Source: Macrotrachela quadricornifera
Taxonomy: Eukaryota; Rotifera; Eurotatoria; Philodinida; Philodinidae
Assembly (NCBI GenBank): GCA_022393335.1
Contig: JAJEKB010012267.1
Span: forward strand, 27,752-91,751
DNA: 64,000 bases
Direction of reading: 5' to 3'
Below, piece after piece: positions 48,773 through 61,984 of the stretch; within the stretch, counting starts at the first letter, position 1; every line of letters begins with the position of its first letter. Under the pieces are notes generated by a model. That model was not told the DNA's origin, did no database searches, and saw only the letters and a list, made by a program, of their open reading frames with translations. The position numbers were made by a program, and so were the translations under genes.

Positions 48773-51700
48773 CTAATTTTGTGCTTTTATTAATACACCA
48801 GGTGAACGTTCAATACGAATACTTGTAAAACCTTTTGTTTTTTCATCAGCATTACGTGGCTGTCGAACAATAACTAATTTTTGACGTGTATTCTCATCAA
48901 AATTAATCGATTTAAGTTTTGTAATTAATCGATCAGGACGTTGAAGATTACTGAAACAAAAAGAGATTTACATATACATATATATTTTTTTTAAATGAAT
49001 ATAAATTTACTTAGTACGACGTAATTTACTAGCACATGGCTTACCACTTTTTAAATTATATTGAGCATAAAATTCAACTTCATCACCGGCTCGTAATTCA
49101 AATCCACCTTCAATTTCTGAATTATGAAAAAAAATTTTCTTATTTTCTTCACATGCAAAATCAATAAAACCAAACTAAATAAATAAATATTTCTTGTCTT
49201 TTTTTTTCTTTAACCAAGAAAAAAAATCCATCTTACTTGTCCTTTAACTGTATCAACTTTTCCTTTACGTATTTCATTTTCTAAAATAATATTCACAGCA
49301 CGTGTTGAATAATCAAGACCAACAGCAACAGAAAATGTTACTGAATCATTTGGTAATAAAATAACACGTTTATTTTTAACACCTGTTATACTATATGTAT
49401 AACATTCACCTGGTATACCATCATCAGTTATTTTTTGTATTCGTCCTAATACTTCACATTCATCATTTGATATCATTCGAACAGGCGATACAACACGACC
49501 ACGATGAACTGTAGGAAGTGTCGACTATTGCAAAAGAAAAATAATTAATTAATGAATTATTAGTACAAAACAAAAATACATACATAAAAATTATTAATAG
49601 TCGATGGTATTTTAAGAATATTTTCTGCTGTTAAACGACCGGAGATTTTTCTTAAACTAAATTCAACTTCATCACCTAATTCAATTTGTGTATTATCACT
49701 TGTAAATGCATTTGTAGAAAATGCTACTGGTTCAATACTACCCGTTGTATTATTTTGTTCAATAAAACCTTTTCCTTCACGAAGTATGGCAATCCAACCA
49801 TGAATACGATTTCGTTCAATTAATGTTATATTTGAAGCTAATTTATTACCTGATATCATATTAAATTCAACCTAAAATTTGAAATAAAAATTTTTTTTTT
49901 TATTGTCATCTTTGAAAGTAATTTAATAAAGAAATTGAAATTGTTTATTTTTTCAGAATAATAGATTTCCAAATCTGATGACTAATTGTACAATTTTATA
50001 GTCTATTAACCTTTTTAAGTATCGTTACTCAACCAATAGACGAAATCTTTTTAAGATTGTATATTGAATATTGATAGTGTGTCTTGTAGATTTAAGAACA
50101 ATCGGAAAATCATCCCCTCTGGAACAAGAATAGACGAGTTAAAACCGAACTGAATCGAGCAAAAAACTTGTAAAAAGCTAAAAGAAAATGTGTTAACAAA
50201 ATTGTTGTTTGATAAGATCGATCCATGTATCGAACTGTACTCATCTTTACTTTGAATTATCACTAAAAGTCATTCCTAATTTCATTCCACCATGGAAAAT
50301 CGAAATATTTCGGAGTTCTCAAAAACACGTTATCTGTCCTCTTTCTTTTGAGAATATAGATGATATTACAAAAAAATCCTATTAAGTTTATTGTGGTTAG
50401 AACTTTTGTATAAATATATGCACCAAAATCTCGTTTATATTTCAAACAAAACCATACTTCAATACCGTTTCACATTCGTGAGTTATTCAAAATTTATCCT
50501 TTATTCAGAAAGCTGACACTTAAAAGGTTAATATAGCATTAAATGATTTCTGCACGATGAACATGTCTTTTTTTTATGTTAATAGATATTATTTTATAGA
50601 ATTTTCGATTTACTGACAAGTATTTTCTACAAAAAAATTTAAAGGAAATGATTTCTATTGATTTTCTTTGTCATTTTAAAAGAAAAATTCTATTATTAAA
50701 GGTTCATTTATTTTTACGCATATAATAAAATGAACATTGCATGTCAAACGGAAATAGATTATTATCAATACTAAACATATATATCTTTTCTTTCACTCTA
50801 ATAGATCTTAATTCAAGCATAAGAATTTACATATGTTATAATTAATCAAGCAAATAAATCTTTACTTTATCTCCACAATATAATGCTGATGTATTATTAA
50901 GATTGATTGATAAATATTGTATTGTAGATTCAATTCCATCATATACATATCGAATAATACCTGGTTCTTGTTGACGATTAGCAGATGTAGATGAATCATT
51001 ACCATTTGTTTGTTGTTGTTTTATATCTGTTGTATCATTTGTACGACCATTTCGTTCTAAATTAAATAATAAACACAAGTTATTTAGTTTTGTTTTTTGT
51101 ATTCAAACCTGATCGTTCATCACAAGCATCACGTTCAACAAAACCAATTAATCGTAATTCATTATTATTCAATAAACTATCTTTTGATAATAATTTAATT
51201 CGAATAGCCTGAGATATATCCTTAATTATAACAAAAAAAATAAAATTAATAAAAAATTTTTTTTTAAACAAACTCCATTATTTGAACTGTTAGCCAATGT
51301 AAATTCTAATGGATCACCTTCACTTATTTGAAAATTATCTTTCATTACTTCACTAAATCGAAATGATACAATTTGATTTGTTGATAAACATTTAATCTGA
51401 CCACCTATTGTATTATCTAATTTAATAACAATACCCTATATATTACAAATAAAATAAAGTTTTATTTAAATAAAAAAAAAATGAATCAGGTTTTTGTTTT
51501 ACGATCTGTCGTTGTTCTTTTGATTTTAAAAAACTTTGATCAAGTAAAGCTATTTGTGTAGCACGCATCATACCATCTCGTTTATCTTTAGCAATAACAA
51601 ATTGTACAATATCATTTTCAAGTAATGTATATAAACCGCAACGATCACGTTCACCAAATGATAATTCAGACATTTTTCTATTTTTATTTTAAAATATTTA

Positions 51701-53535
51701 ATAAAAAGAAAATATATTTTGTTTATTTTTACTTGTCAATTGTATCATAAAGTAATCGACCAGTTAATGAATCATCTGCTTTTTTTATTTTATTTTGTAA
51801 TGGTTGTAATATTCGACCAATATATGGTGTTTTATCAATTTCATCAAATTCTACTGTACCTTTTGGTAATATAACTATATTACTTGCTACGTCTTTATTC
51901 TAAATAAGACAATTATTAATTAAATTTAATAAATCTTAATTATATTTCTAGTTTATACAATAAGAAGATTATTTATCATGCAATGAAATATATACTTTGT
52001 AATGAAGATATTTGTTGCTGTTAATTAAATACATTAAAGTTTTCACCGCCAAACTAACAAATTTAAAATATTATTTTCTCTTAGTGCACCTAGAGTAAAT
52101 ATTTAGATACTTTTATAAGGATAAAACATAATGTTGTTCAATGTCATATGAAAGAGAACTCCTTCAAATCCTTAATTGGTTTGATCAATACTATCATTTG
52201 TTTATATAATAGTAAAGGAAAGCAGATAATATTTTAAATTTATCAATTTGATGGTGAAAACTTTATTTAACTCGAATATTTCTAATCAATTTAACTGACA
52301 ATAAAAACATCTTCATGAATGGCGCAAAATAAATAATTATAATGTGAATCTTTTATATATATATATTATAGGAATACAAAGATGCAAACAATTTTCCTTG
52401 CAAAATATCAAATTATTGAAAATAATTTTATAGTTTTAGGGATAAAAAAGTATTTTAAAATCTAATTTAATATTTCTTTTTAACATACATGTCGATTTTG
52501 TATATCAAATTCCACTTCTACACCTGGTTGAATAGTATTCGTTGCAACATTAGGACCAAATTCTGTTATATGAAAGAATATTTCTTTTAATGCATCTTCA
52601 CGTTCAATAAACCCAAAACTATCTTTCATTGTTGATATAACACCACGATGACGTTTAGTATTTGATGGTGTAGACGAAACAGATGATTCAATAAGTGCTA
52701 TATTTCGTGCAAAAAATTGATTTGTACGACGATCTTGTCCAACATTAAATGATACCTTTTTATAGAAGAGAAAAAGAAAATCAATTTTATAATACTCATT
52801 AGAAATTTATGTTTAAATACGAACTCGATCACCAATCTTGACTGAAACATTTGGTTCTTGAAGATCAGTAATACCATAGGGTAAAAAATAGGTTTCACCT
52901 TTTTTTACATATGTTACTTTACCATCTGGCATCAAATCAAATTGATTAAACTATCAAATTAAATATTTATAAAAAATATAAAATATGAAAGAAAAAATAA
53001 TATATATATATTTCATTACGCCATTATGTTGTAAGGGTTGTTGTCGAGCAACTACAGCAATGGTACCTTCTACACGATTTTCACCAACAATTTCCGGACT
53101 AGCTGGTATAATATTAACAGCTACTGGTTTCTTTTTTCGTTTATCAATTGTTGTTTCAAATTCGACAACATCTATATATAATATATATTTCTTTATATTA
53201 TTACAATTGATTTTTTTACCTCCTATTTTAGCTTGATGTATATCATTTTTATATTCACTAAAGTGAAAAAAATATCGACCATCACGATGACAACAATAAA
53301 CAAAACCATAAGTTGAACATAGCTTTTCAATAATACCCAATTCACGTTGTGCTTTTATTGGAATCATATCATCATTTGTATCTATAGTATTCATTGATGT
53401 TGTTAATAATTTACTATTCGTTCCTTGTTGATAATGATCTAATAGATGATATTATTATGAAAACAAACAACAACAATTATTTTTCTATTAATTTTTCTTA
53501 CCATGATGGTATATTTCACTTGGTACAGACGTCAT
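48773..53535 (-). CDS. CSDE1: UNR / cold-shock domain-containing protein E1
   Basis: Cytoplasmic RNA-binding protein with tandem cold-shock domains (CSDs) that controls translation and mRNA stability. Fourteen exons on the minus strand: 53502-53535, 53220-53438, 53020-53171, 52825-52950, 52489-52755, 51733-51899, 51503-51677, 51274-51435, 51109-51220, 50866-51056, 49584-49871, 49237-49524, 49011-49174, 48773-48950, totalling 840 residues (human 798). CSDs with intact RNA-binding aromatic motifs are at about 44-110 (YGFVYC, YFFHFSEY), about 213-270 (FGFIERED, IFFHITEF) and about 720-785 (FGFIDF, KIFFHNSEI). Between them lie the partner modules lacking these motifs and some drifted ones (GKGFIEQN near 570). 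The end, RPDRLITKL..VIVRQPR, matches the CSDE1 C-terminus. The donor after exon 4 is weak (GTTCGT). Introns 5 and 10 are 589 and 994 nt. Confidence 0.93.
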
Positions 53536-56500
53536 TGAGACAAGAAAAAAACAAAAAACAAAACGATGAAAGACAGAATCAAATGTATATGAACAAGGAA
53601 ATGAGAAATAAAACAAAAGAAAAGTAAGAAGAAAATAAACTACGAACTATACAAATCTAAAATATTTAATAAATAAATAAAAAAAAAACTTATAAATATT
53701 TATTTGATAAATATCTTTAATTTTCAAAAGAAAATTATGTAAATTAAAAATATTTATAAATATTCATACTACGATAAAATGTATTAAATGCAAATAAAAA
53801 AAAAAGTGAAACAATCGACATCAGCTGCTATTGATTGAGTTAAGTTACATACAGTTCTATGTACATACATAATTTCACCATTATAGTAAAATACCATACT
53901 GCCTCTAAGACAAAGAAGATGGCGTTCATTATCAATCTATTGAAGACATCTTTATTAATATTCTCTGACAAGTCATTAAAATAAAAATATTGTTTGAATT
54001 TCTTAGTTCAATCTATTATTAGATTTGAACGATTAATGAATTTTATCTGAATATTTTTCTTCAATTTTTATGTGATGAAAATATAATCAAGAGATCTAAA
54101 TGTATTTTTCCTAGTCGGACATATTAGGCAAGATTTTGACTTAGCAATACTTCATAAAGATTATTTTGATACTGTTTGAAACCAAATAACAAAACATGAT
54201 CTTCATTTAAGATTGATTATGAGGATGACAATTTCGAATATTTTTCAATCGATCATTGATCTTTAATATAGCTTCTTGTGTTTATAAAAGTATTTAGATT
54301 TCCTCATTCTGAAGATATTCTACGTTCAGAAAACATTATAGAATATTATATGATAAAATTACAGTTTCATACACGTTTTATCTATTGATGTTATAACAGA
54401 AAAAAATATCCATTTTTTTATTGACAAAAAACTTTCTATGTCATTGAAATCAGTAGTTTGTCCGCCTAAATGGATGCAATTTTGATAACACGAGTAATTT
54501 TTTTTGTTAAGAAAGTAACTATATACACCCATGTGTACATAGCTTTATTAACACTTTTACTTTATTCATTCTTATTACATTCAAATACAGTGGCAATCGA
54601 GTGTTAAAATTGCACAACTACAAAAAAAACTTAATTCAAAGAAAGATTAATTAATTTAAAAATAGAATGCTTCTAGTGCTTTCTTTCTCAGAAATTTGAC
54701 TAAAATAATTGAACGTTCATGATTTTCAATATATTTTATATAATAATCATGTAAGTAGTATAGAGGAAAATATTTCTATTACAAAGTGATATAAATTAAT
54801 AAATTATAGAATTTACAAACACATTAGATTTAGTATTCGAAATCGTTAGCCAATGATTATTATGTTCATTGAAAACAATAATGCACTTCAGCAATGAATC
54901 CTTGTACAGGCCAATTTCTGTTAACTACGAAGCCATTAATATTCAGAAACATCATAGACGCAGCGAATCCAATCTATTTATTTAAATTTAGATTTTTTAA
55001 TGAAATAATATATTAGGAATGGACTTATATTAAACTGATCCTTTTATTCTAAATATTAATTCATTTCATTTCAGTTGTCAATTTATTTTAGTAAAGACTA
55101 TATTGTCTGATTGTGAGCTAATTGAGTTCTTAGGTAGTCTCCAATTTCCTTTTTTTTAACTAATTAATGAAGAAAAAGCGAACGTAAAATGTTCCATTCT
55201 ATAACTTATTCACAGAAAAGGACTACCGATGCCATATATGGTTCGCATTAATTGTTTTTGAAATCATGAATTCCAATTATTTTAATCAAGATCTGAGAAA
55301 GAAAACACTAAAAGCATTCTATTTTTAAATTAATTAATCTTCCTTTGAATTAAGTTTTTTTTTGTAGTTGTGCAATCTTAACACTCGATTGCCACTGTAT
55401 TTGAGTGTAATAAGAATGAATAAAGTAAAAATGTTAATAAATTCAGATAATTAATTTAAATTAATAATAAAATACATATAAGACTATAATATAGGTTCAT
55501 ATTTATTAGTTCAGTGATAATACTTACTTGAAAACACACAGTTGATTGGTTGTGTGTGCATAGCTTGTATATACAGTCAGAATATATATAGTCTCAATTT
55601 AAAGAAAACATGAGAAAAGACAAATTATTAGATGTAATCTTCGTTTTTATTCATGGAATTGAAGACGATTTTTCTATATTGCAATTGTGTGGTTAGTTAT
55701 AACAGTTGTTGATAGAGATTTGTATCGTCAACTTCTTATGACTTTGAAATTTTTTAACAATCTTATCTAGGGATCAAGCGATTCGAGCAGACAAGTACTT
55801 ATTTAACATCTTAAAATGTACAATTTTTAAGTTAAAAAATCCGATTTTTTTTTCTTGGAAGTAAAACAAATTTATGAATGTTATCCTTTTCAAAATCGCT
55901 TTTATTTCAAAAAGAATGAATTTTGAATGTATGAAAAACACTACATTTTTACTTCTCAGATCACATATTTTTCTACAGTGGTCTTTATCTAAATAATTAA
56001 GAATTGATAATGAAGAAAGTTGTAGTATTTCGAATGATATCCATATCTCTCGATTAATATCATTACATTTTCAGTTTTGTTAATCATTCAACTATTAGAT
56101 TTATTCATTTTTCTGTTCTAAAGTTTATAATGAATACCAATAACAGTTATTATCTTTCACTTTCGTATTCATTCATACGAAGAATGAAGTTTTGACATGA
56201 GGAAAATGAAACATTATGGAGAGTATTTATAATTCAGACTTGAATCCCTTTGAAATCAGAGTGATAATCATGTTTTAAAGTTTTTCGCAAGTCTCTGATT
56301 GTTGAGCTGAAATATATAATATCGCTTTTTTATTCTTTCATAAATATCTTTCATGTCAACTCATGAATAGTATAACTAATATTATATCAAATATAACCGA
56401 AAGAGGGCAATATTTATATTTTATCAATGCATATATGGAGGTAACAATATGCAGAATCTCGATCTATTGGATATATAGATAAATCAAAAGCATAAGAATA

Positions 56501-59207
56501 GTTTTGAGTTGAACAATTATGTTCGATTACAGACATTTTATTTTGTTCAGCATTACCTGATAGCGAAAAAAGAAGCAATTTCTAAATAAGGTTATACTAG
56601 ACATACAACAATCTACTTCTATCTTTGTTCTTAGTTTTTTTCTTAACAAAAGGAGAACGAACTAAACGGAAAATACGTAGACTATCATACTTGTTATATA
56701 CATCAATAAAAATCAGAATGATCCATTTACGATTATACAAAAGCTAAAAATTTTAATTTTTTGCCGAAGGTATACATTATTCTAAGTATGTATTATATTC
56801 AATCACAACATATTCGATACATTTGCAGACGGGTAATTTGAATTATCACCGTCATTTGATATCTTATTGACATTCATAGTCAAACATGGAACCTATGCGT
56901 TTTCAAGCTAGATTAAATTTAGATTCAATATCAGAACTGAGTGTCTACTTGTTGATAATATATTATTATGTTAAATCATATTCTTTTGTAATTGTGTACC
57001 AAATACAGTTGTTGCGTAAGAATCTTGATATTAACCACAGAAAAACTGGACATTCTGTTGTCATGAATCGTCTTTATTAAATTTTCAAGGATGATAAAAA
57101 TATAAACATCGCAGTCATGTAATAATTTTCTTAATTATGCTCATATTTTTCTGCTCATTGACAAAGATATACTCGGACGGTTATAGGCAGTTTTGTCTAT
57201 CTTTATTCCCCTTTACTAAACTAAGTTATTTATTCCTCAAGCATCAAAATAATTTTTCGAAATAATGAATCGTATACGATAAAGTAAAATATCATTGAAA
57301 AGGTTTCGTGAAACGGCAGAAATCTTAAAAGTCATTTTTTTGCGTCTAAAAGTCACAACTAATGTGACATCGTGATTGAATAAAAATGTATTATAAATGT
57401 CTATTGTCCATTTGAGGATTAAATGGCCGTGGTCATTTTTTGAATAACTTTTATAAGAGCGAGATAGTGACATGATGTTTTCACCATTGGAAAGATGAGA
57501 TGGAAAATTGTGTCTCTGATGGTTTCAATATTTTATTAGTGTTAAATAGAAATAGAATCATAACACAATGCTGTTTTTCTTGAAATTTCAAGTAAAACTT
57601 TCTATATATAATTCGATGCGTTTTCATGTTTTCTCTCCAACAGTGAAAACCCCACGCCTCTATCTTGCTGCTTCGAAAAGTCATTCGAAAAATATCGATG
57701 GCCATTTAATTCTGAAATGAATCATAGTCGCAATTCAAATTGAATTTTGATGCATCATTCGAGTTTAATATGCTTTCATTTTGAACAAAGGGATAACTTT
57801 CTAAATGCAGCGCTTACAATTTTTTATGAAAATATCAATATTATTTGAAAATGACATTTATGTAGATAAACACGATAGCGAGAACTGATATTATGAATTT
57901 TTAGTAGCTAAAGTTTATTATGATGAATAAATTTCCTATAACTTTAAATAGTCAATCATATTTTTTGATTATTGTTAAAAGAAGAACGAATTCTTTCTGA
58001 TTGGAACAATAATTATTTAAGAAGTAATGTACTCTGTAAAATACGATAACATAAATCTATCATCGTTAATAACTATCAATAATGACAGAAATAGTTAACA
58101 GATGATCATATAAATGAACTGTTACGATCGTGTACCTTATAAAAGACTAACTAACATATAGTGAGTTATACGTTTATTCTAACAGATAGCAACGAATGAG
58201 CATATAGTAATACAAGAATCATTAAATAAATAAATATCATATGTAGCATGGATACTTCAGCAGACTCACATCCCAATTTTTAATTATGCGTTTACAGTAG
58301 AATAATCATAAATACGCGGTATGCATTTTTTAGTATTCACATCCAACCAGTTTCATGAAAGTTCGAAGAGATGTCGAATATTTTGATTCTTAGAAAGAAT
58401 CATCCATGTTTTTTTATCAAAAGAAAAGGTATGATAAAAGAGCTATTCTTATTACAGTAAGCATACGATATCTGAAAAGTCAAAATTGAACATTGAAAAA
58501 CGACATTTTATATAAAACTTTCGATATTAAGATGAATACATGCGTGATATTTACATTGAAAAATATTGCGAGATATTCATAAGTATTAGATGACAGTTGA
58601 TTTCTGATAATGAAAGCTTCTATTAAAATCAAACAGAGTTGATATTATTTACGGACAATGAACCTTTCATTTATGAAACTTTTTAAACGTCTTGTATTCA
58701 ATTACTAAAATGATTTTTACAATTCATTCTACACAAGCAACTAATATTCCCATAATATATTCTTTTTTGTTTTTACTAAATCATATCAAATATACATTGG
58801 TAATAATCGTCGTTTTATTGCTTTGAATAAAATACATATCATCAATATCGATGATTATGTAATATATTTTCATGTATAAAAAGGCATTATACATATACAT
58901 AACTTAATAACAAAAATTACTATGAGAAATTTATAACATATTTTGCAATTAATCGTCTTTTTTTCACCCTAAATAAAATACATTAATGACAATAATTTCT
59001 CTTATCATTTTATTCTATTATTTATCGTCAAATTAGTTACGATTAAAAATATATATTATGAACGATACATATTATTGGAAGATAGGCAAATCTAATTATT
59101 TCATGGATGGTAATCAATGAATAGATTACTCTTGTATCAGCTGAATAAAATTACAATATAAATATTCATATCTCGATTACATGAAATATATTTGAAAAAT
59201 AAAAGAA
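53536..59207. other. Gene-poor region, 5.7 kb
   Basis: Besides the long inverted-repeat element at 54544-55441, no gene is supported. Adjacent minus-strand frames at 57237-57473 and 57481-57705 show no domain and no good splice link. A small hairpin CACACA..TGTGTG lies at about 55535-55560. Confidence 0.4.
54544..55441. mobile_element. Long terminal-inverted-repeat element, non-autonomous
   Basis: A 149-bp left arm (54544-54692) is repeated in inverse orientation as the right arm (55293-55441), with about seven differences by eye, near 95% identity. Both arms contain ATACAGTGGCAATCGAGTGT. The TA-CAGTG junction inside each arm resembles Tc1-family ends, but the inverted homology runs about 46 bp further out, so either the real ends are outside or two events are nested. 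The 600-bp interior has no usable open frame. No clear target duplication was found at the outer limits. High arm identity suggests a fairly recent insertion. Confidence 0.7.
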
Positions 59208-59651
59208 ATGTTTTCTCTTCCGCCACCACCACGATTTACTCTTCCACCTCCTCCAATGCTTCCACCGGATATATTTGATTTAAAAATACTTTTTCAATTA
59301 ACTTGTTCATCAATTCAACAATCATACCACCACCAACAACAACAACCACAAATTAATCCTTATTTGACATTAATTAGTTGTATAACTTTTTTTCTTATTA
59401 CAATTTTTCTTACTTTATTATTAATTTGGATTCAATCTTCTCGTCAACAAAAAACTTCAATAAATAATCTTATTTCTAAACCTATATACAACATTTCAAG
59501 AGATTTATCAATTTCTAGTGATCGTTCATATGAAACAATATCTTCTGGTATTTATCTTGAATCAGTCAATACATCAGAAACAACTATATCAACAAATTCA
59601 AATAAAATTATTTGTAATTATTGTCATCAACTATCTTCTCTTTCTTGTTAA
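59208..59651 (+). CDS. Small Pro-rich single-pass membrane protein, unknown
   Basis: Single-exon frame of 147 residues. The N-terminus is dominated by PPPP runs (MFSLPPPPRFTLPPPPMLPP), followed by a Gln/His stretch, one membrane helix (about 52-75, LTLISCITFFLITIFLTLLL) and a Ser/Thr-rich tail with SYETISSGIYLESV and a terminal CNYCHQLSSLSC. The tail has two tyrosines in contexts that could be phosphorylated or bind sorting adaptors. Codon use resembles the LRR receptor and the other membrane proteins here, supporting a real gene. The family is not recognised, and an additional upstream exon with a signal sequence cannot be excluded. Confidence 0.6.
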   Translation: MFSLPPPPRFTLPPPPMLPPDIFDLKILFQLTCSSIQQSYHHQQQQPQINPYLTLISCITFFLITIFLTLLLIWIQSSRQQKTSINNLISKPIYNISRDLSISSDRSYETISSGIYLESVNTSETTISTNSNKIICNYCHQLSSLSC

Positions 59652-61049
59652 TATATATTATTTATTTTTTGCAAAACTTTAACAGTGACTATTGTGTTTT
59701 TTCGGAATTTACAAAAAAAATAAATTCTTGCTTGAATATAAAAAAATATAGATGGATATGATCAACCGCATTGATGACTCCATATTCAATTGTTTATATA
59801 ACTCCAACAATTTTTTAGAAAAATGTGATTCTTTTCTAAAATAAATATCCTATTCATAAATAGACAAAATGACAAATTGTATTTTCTGATAAACTACTTG
59901 ATAATATGATCCTGCGCTCAATTTTTTAAATCTTCCTTCTAATCAACTGAATACATTAACTATAATGATATTTTATATGAGGTACGATTGGTAAAAAAAT
60001 CATATTCTTCTAACGACTAGTTGAAGTTATATAAACAATTAAATATCGATTTATCAGTGCAATTGATCACACCCATATACATATATATTATATATATGGA
60101 TCCAGCTATGACATCAGAACGAACAGTGATATAAATGAAAACATAGACATATACATAAAATCATGACAATCTCAAAAAGACTAAAAAATTAAAAAATAAC
60201 AATGTTACATGATGCATTGACCACAATAAAAAATTTCCATTTCAACTTTCTATAATAATGGCTCGTATACGTTGCAAAAATAGTTTATTATATCTTAATA
60301 ATATACAATTGATGTATAAACCAACCCTCTAGAAAAAATCTATTCTGGAATGAATTGATGCCAAAATGTATGAAACAGTTTTAAACTATTTGTATAAAAA
60401 CGAAAAATTAAAATTTAATAGAAATTAAATATTATGACAATAGTTGATAAAGCTAATCTTTATTATTTCGATATTAGTTATAATAAAGAATGATTGTGAA
60501 TGGTACAAAGAATTGATACAATCACTGAAATGGAGGATATAATGTGTATGAGAGACAAGCCATGAATTTGCAAAAAGTGCTTGACTTTTTCGAACAACAA
60601 AAGCTTTTAGATATCTTAGGCGGTGGATCTTCATGTCCTCTATCACCAATATAAAATATTAAAGTGATTATTTGTTGGCGCTTAAAATGCAGCTGACTGA
60701 CATTTTGGTCCGAAAACACAGTAAAACAAGTAAGACCAAGCTTGTTAAGAATATTTGAGAAGTTATTATAGATTGATCAAAGCTTCTGAAGGGATTCACA
60801 TCTAAAAATCATCGTTATTCACGAAAATTTTGTGAAAATTGCAGAAAAATAGAAAATTCTGCTCGTGTTTCAAGTTTTTTCGTACGAACACGTGACTTGA
60901 TCAAGTTGAAAATTTTCGGTAATACTAACCTCACTACTACTTGTAACATATTAAAACATTATCGAATTCTCAGATGTTCAACTATGACCGATATGAGATT
61001 TTCTCAGACTTACTTTGAAGACTCTTGTTTCTTATAAAAAAGTGTATCT
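59652..61049. other. Spacer with AT palindrome and a GC-richer patch
   Basis: Includes an ATATATA palindrome around 60078-60100 and a GC-richer patch at 60520-60720, where minus-strand frames contain a short proline/cysteine-rich stretch. Nothing identifiable. Confidence 0.4.
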
Positions 61050-61275
61050 TCAACATTTCCAGCCGATGTCACATCCACTACAACTACATCCATTTAACTC
61101 AAGATGCAAGTCATTCATTATGTTTATTCCAACGCCCATCCGATGTCCATTTCTCTTGCGGTAGAAACACCAGTTGTTAAAGATTGAGCAAAACCACCTG
61201 TGATCTCGCCAGCATTGATACTACCATTATTAATCTACAGTATACCATGAATATTGCTGTTGCAAAAAGCTTCAT
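61050..61275 (-). pseudogene. Broken inverted copy of the secreted Cys-rich peptide gene
   Basis: The minus strand from the ATG at 61275 to a TGA at 61050 aligns along its whole length with the intact gene at 62568-62798. Shared blocks include the ATGAAG signal-peptide start, GCTCAATCTTTAAC in the middle and the last codons for IGWKC plus stop. It is 226 nt against 231, which breaks the frame. The first frame stops soon after the signal peptide, and the rest continues in another frame that has a TAG just upstream of the alignable part. Several cysteines of the intact copy are also replaced (within the CC and CCC groups). It is best read as a pseudogene; an unusual splice restoring the frame is not visible. 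Confidence 0.75.
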
Positions 61276-61397
61276 GTTGCTAAGGAGAGACTCAACAATT
61301 GGAACTCGTTTTGAGATAACATACTGCTTATAAAGTAAGCCTTTTCGAGTAAGACGACTAAGCTAAAATTAACAAATATCGAGCAAACCAAACCACG

Positions 61398-61405
61398 TGT
61401 ATATA
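61398..61405 (-). promoter_or_regulatory. TATA-like element of the pseudogene copy
   Basis: TATATACA on the minus strand, preceded by TTCATCCTATG exactly as at the intact copy. It lies 130 nt before the pseudogene ATG, matching the 131 nt at the intact gene. One base differs from TATATAAA. Confidence 0.5.
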
Positions 61406-61723
61406 CATAGGATGAATTCATTCCTCGTTTCTGTTCTTCTTCGACTGACGCTACAAACAAACAAATATTCGTAACACTGAAGAGTAAAACTATACTAATG
61501 AAAAAGAGATTTTATCTTAATGAACATACATATGGTAGAAACACTCGCTTCTAGTAAAGACATTGAGAAAAAAAGAACCTTTATTCCATAACTAAACACA
61601 AGGAATGTAAGTACACCATCACGAAAACGAAACAACATAAATTCGTTGCTTCTCACATCTTCTCATACATGCATCGCATTCCAACACATCCTCTTCTACC
61701 AGAGATGTGCACTACCCTCCCGA

Positions 61724-61984
61724 CTGCCCTAGATCAAAAGAACTCTCAAAATTATTTTAGAAAAAAATCTATTTTTATGTCTTCAGGGCAAAAATTTTCT
61801 TGAAAATAATTTTTAGTTGTCCAAAGAGTACAATTTCGTTTTCTCTCAACAACAATTATTTCGTTGATGACATTTGGTTTTTTTACTTTTAATTTAACAT
61901 AAACCATATGCAAATATTGTCTCGAAGACATAAAAATAGATTTTGTTTTAAAATAATTTTGGATATTCTTTTGATCTAGGGCAG
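61724..61984. mobile_element. Short MITE with about 60-bp inverted ends
   Basis: The left end CTGCCCTAGATCAAAAGAA is repeated inversely at the right end, and the similarity continues for about 60 bp through ATCTATTTTTATGTCTTC with a few mismatches. The total of 261 bp leaves about 140 bp of interior. No convincing target duplication (CCGA left, CCGC right). It sits between the two inverted peptide-gene copies. Confidence 0.65.

Noticed and set aside
60520..60720. GC-richer patch with a proline/cysteine-rich minus-strand frame
   Set aside because: Could be a decayed exon or repeat piece, but no boundaries or homologous sequence in the window.
61050..61275. Alternative minus-strand frame INNGSINAGEITGGF..WALE
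   Set aside because: Open and protein-like, but it follows a stop and does not match the intact paralogue; alignment shows the homologous frame is a different one, so this is a by-product of the frameshift.
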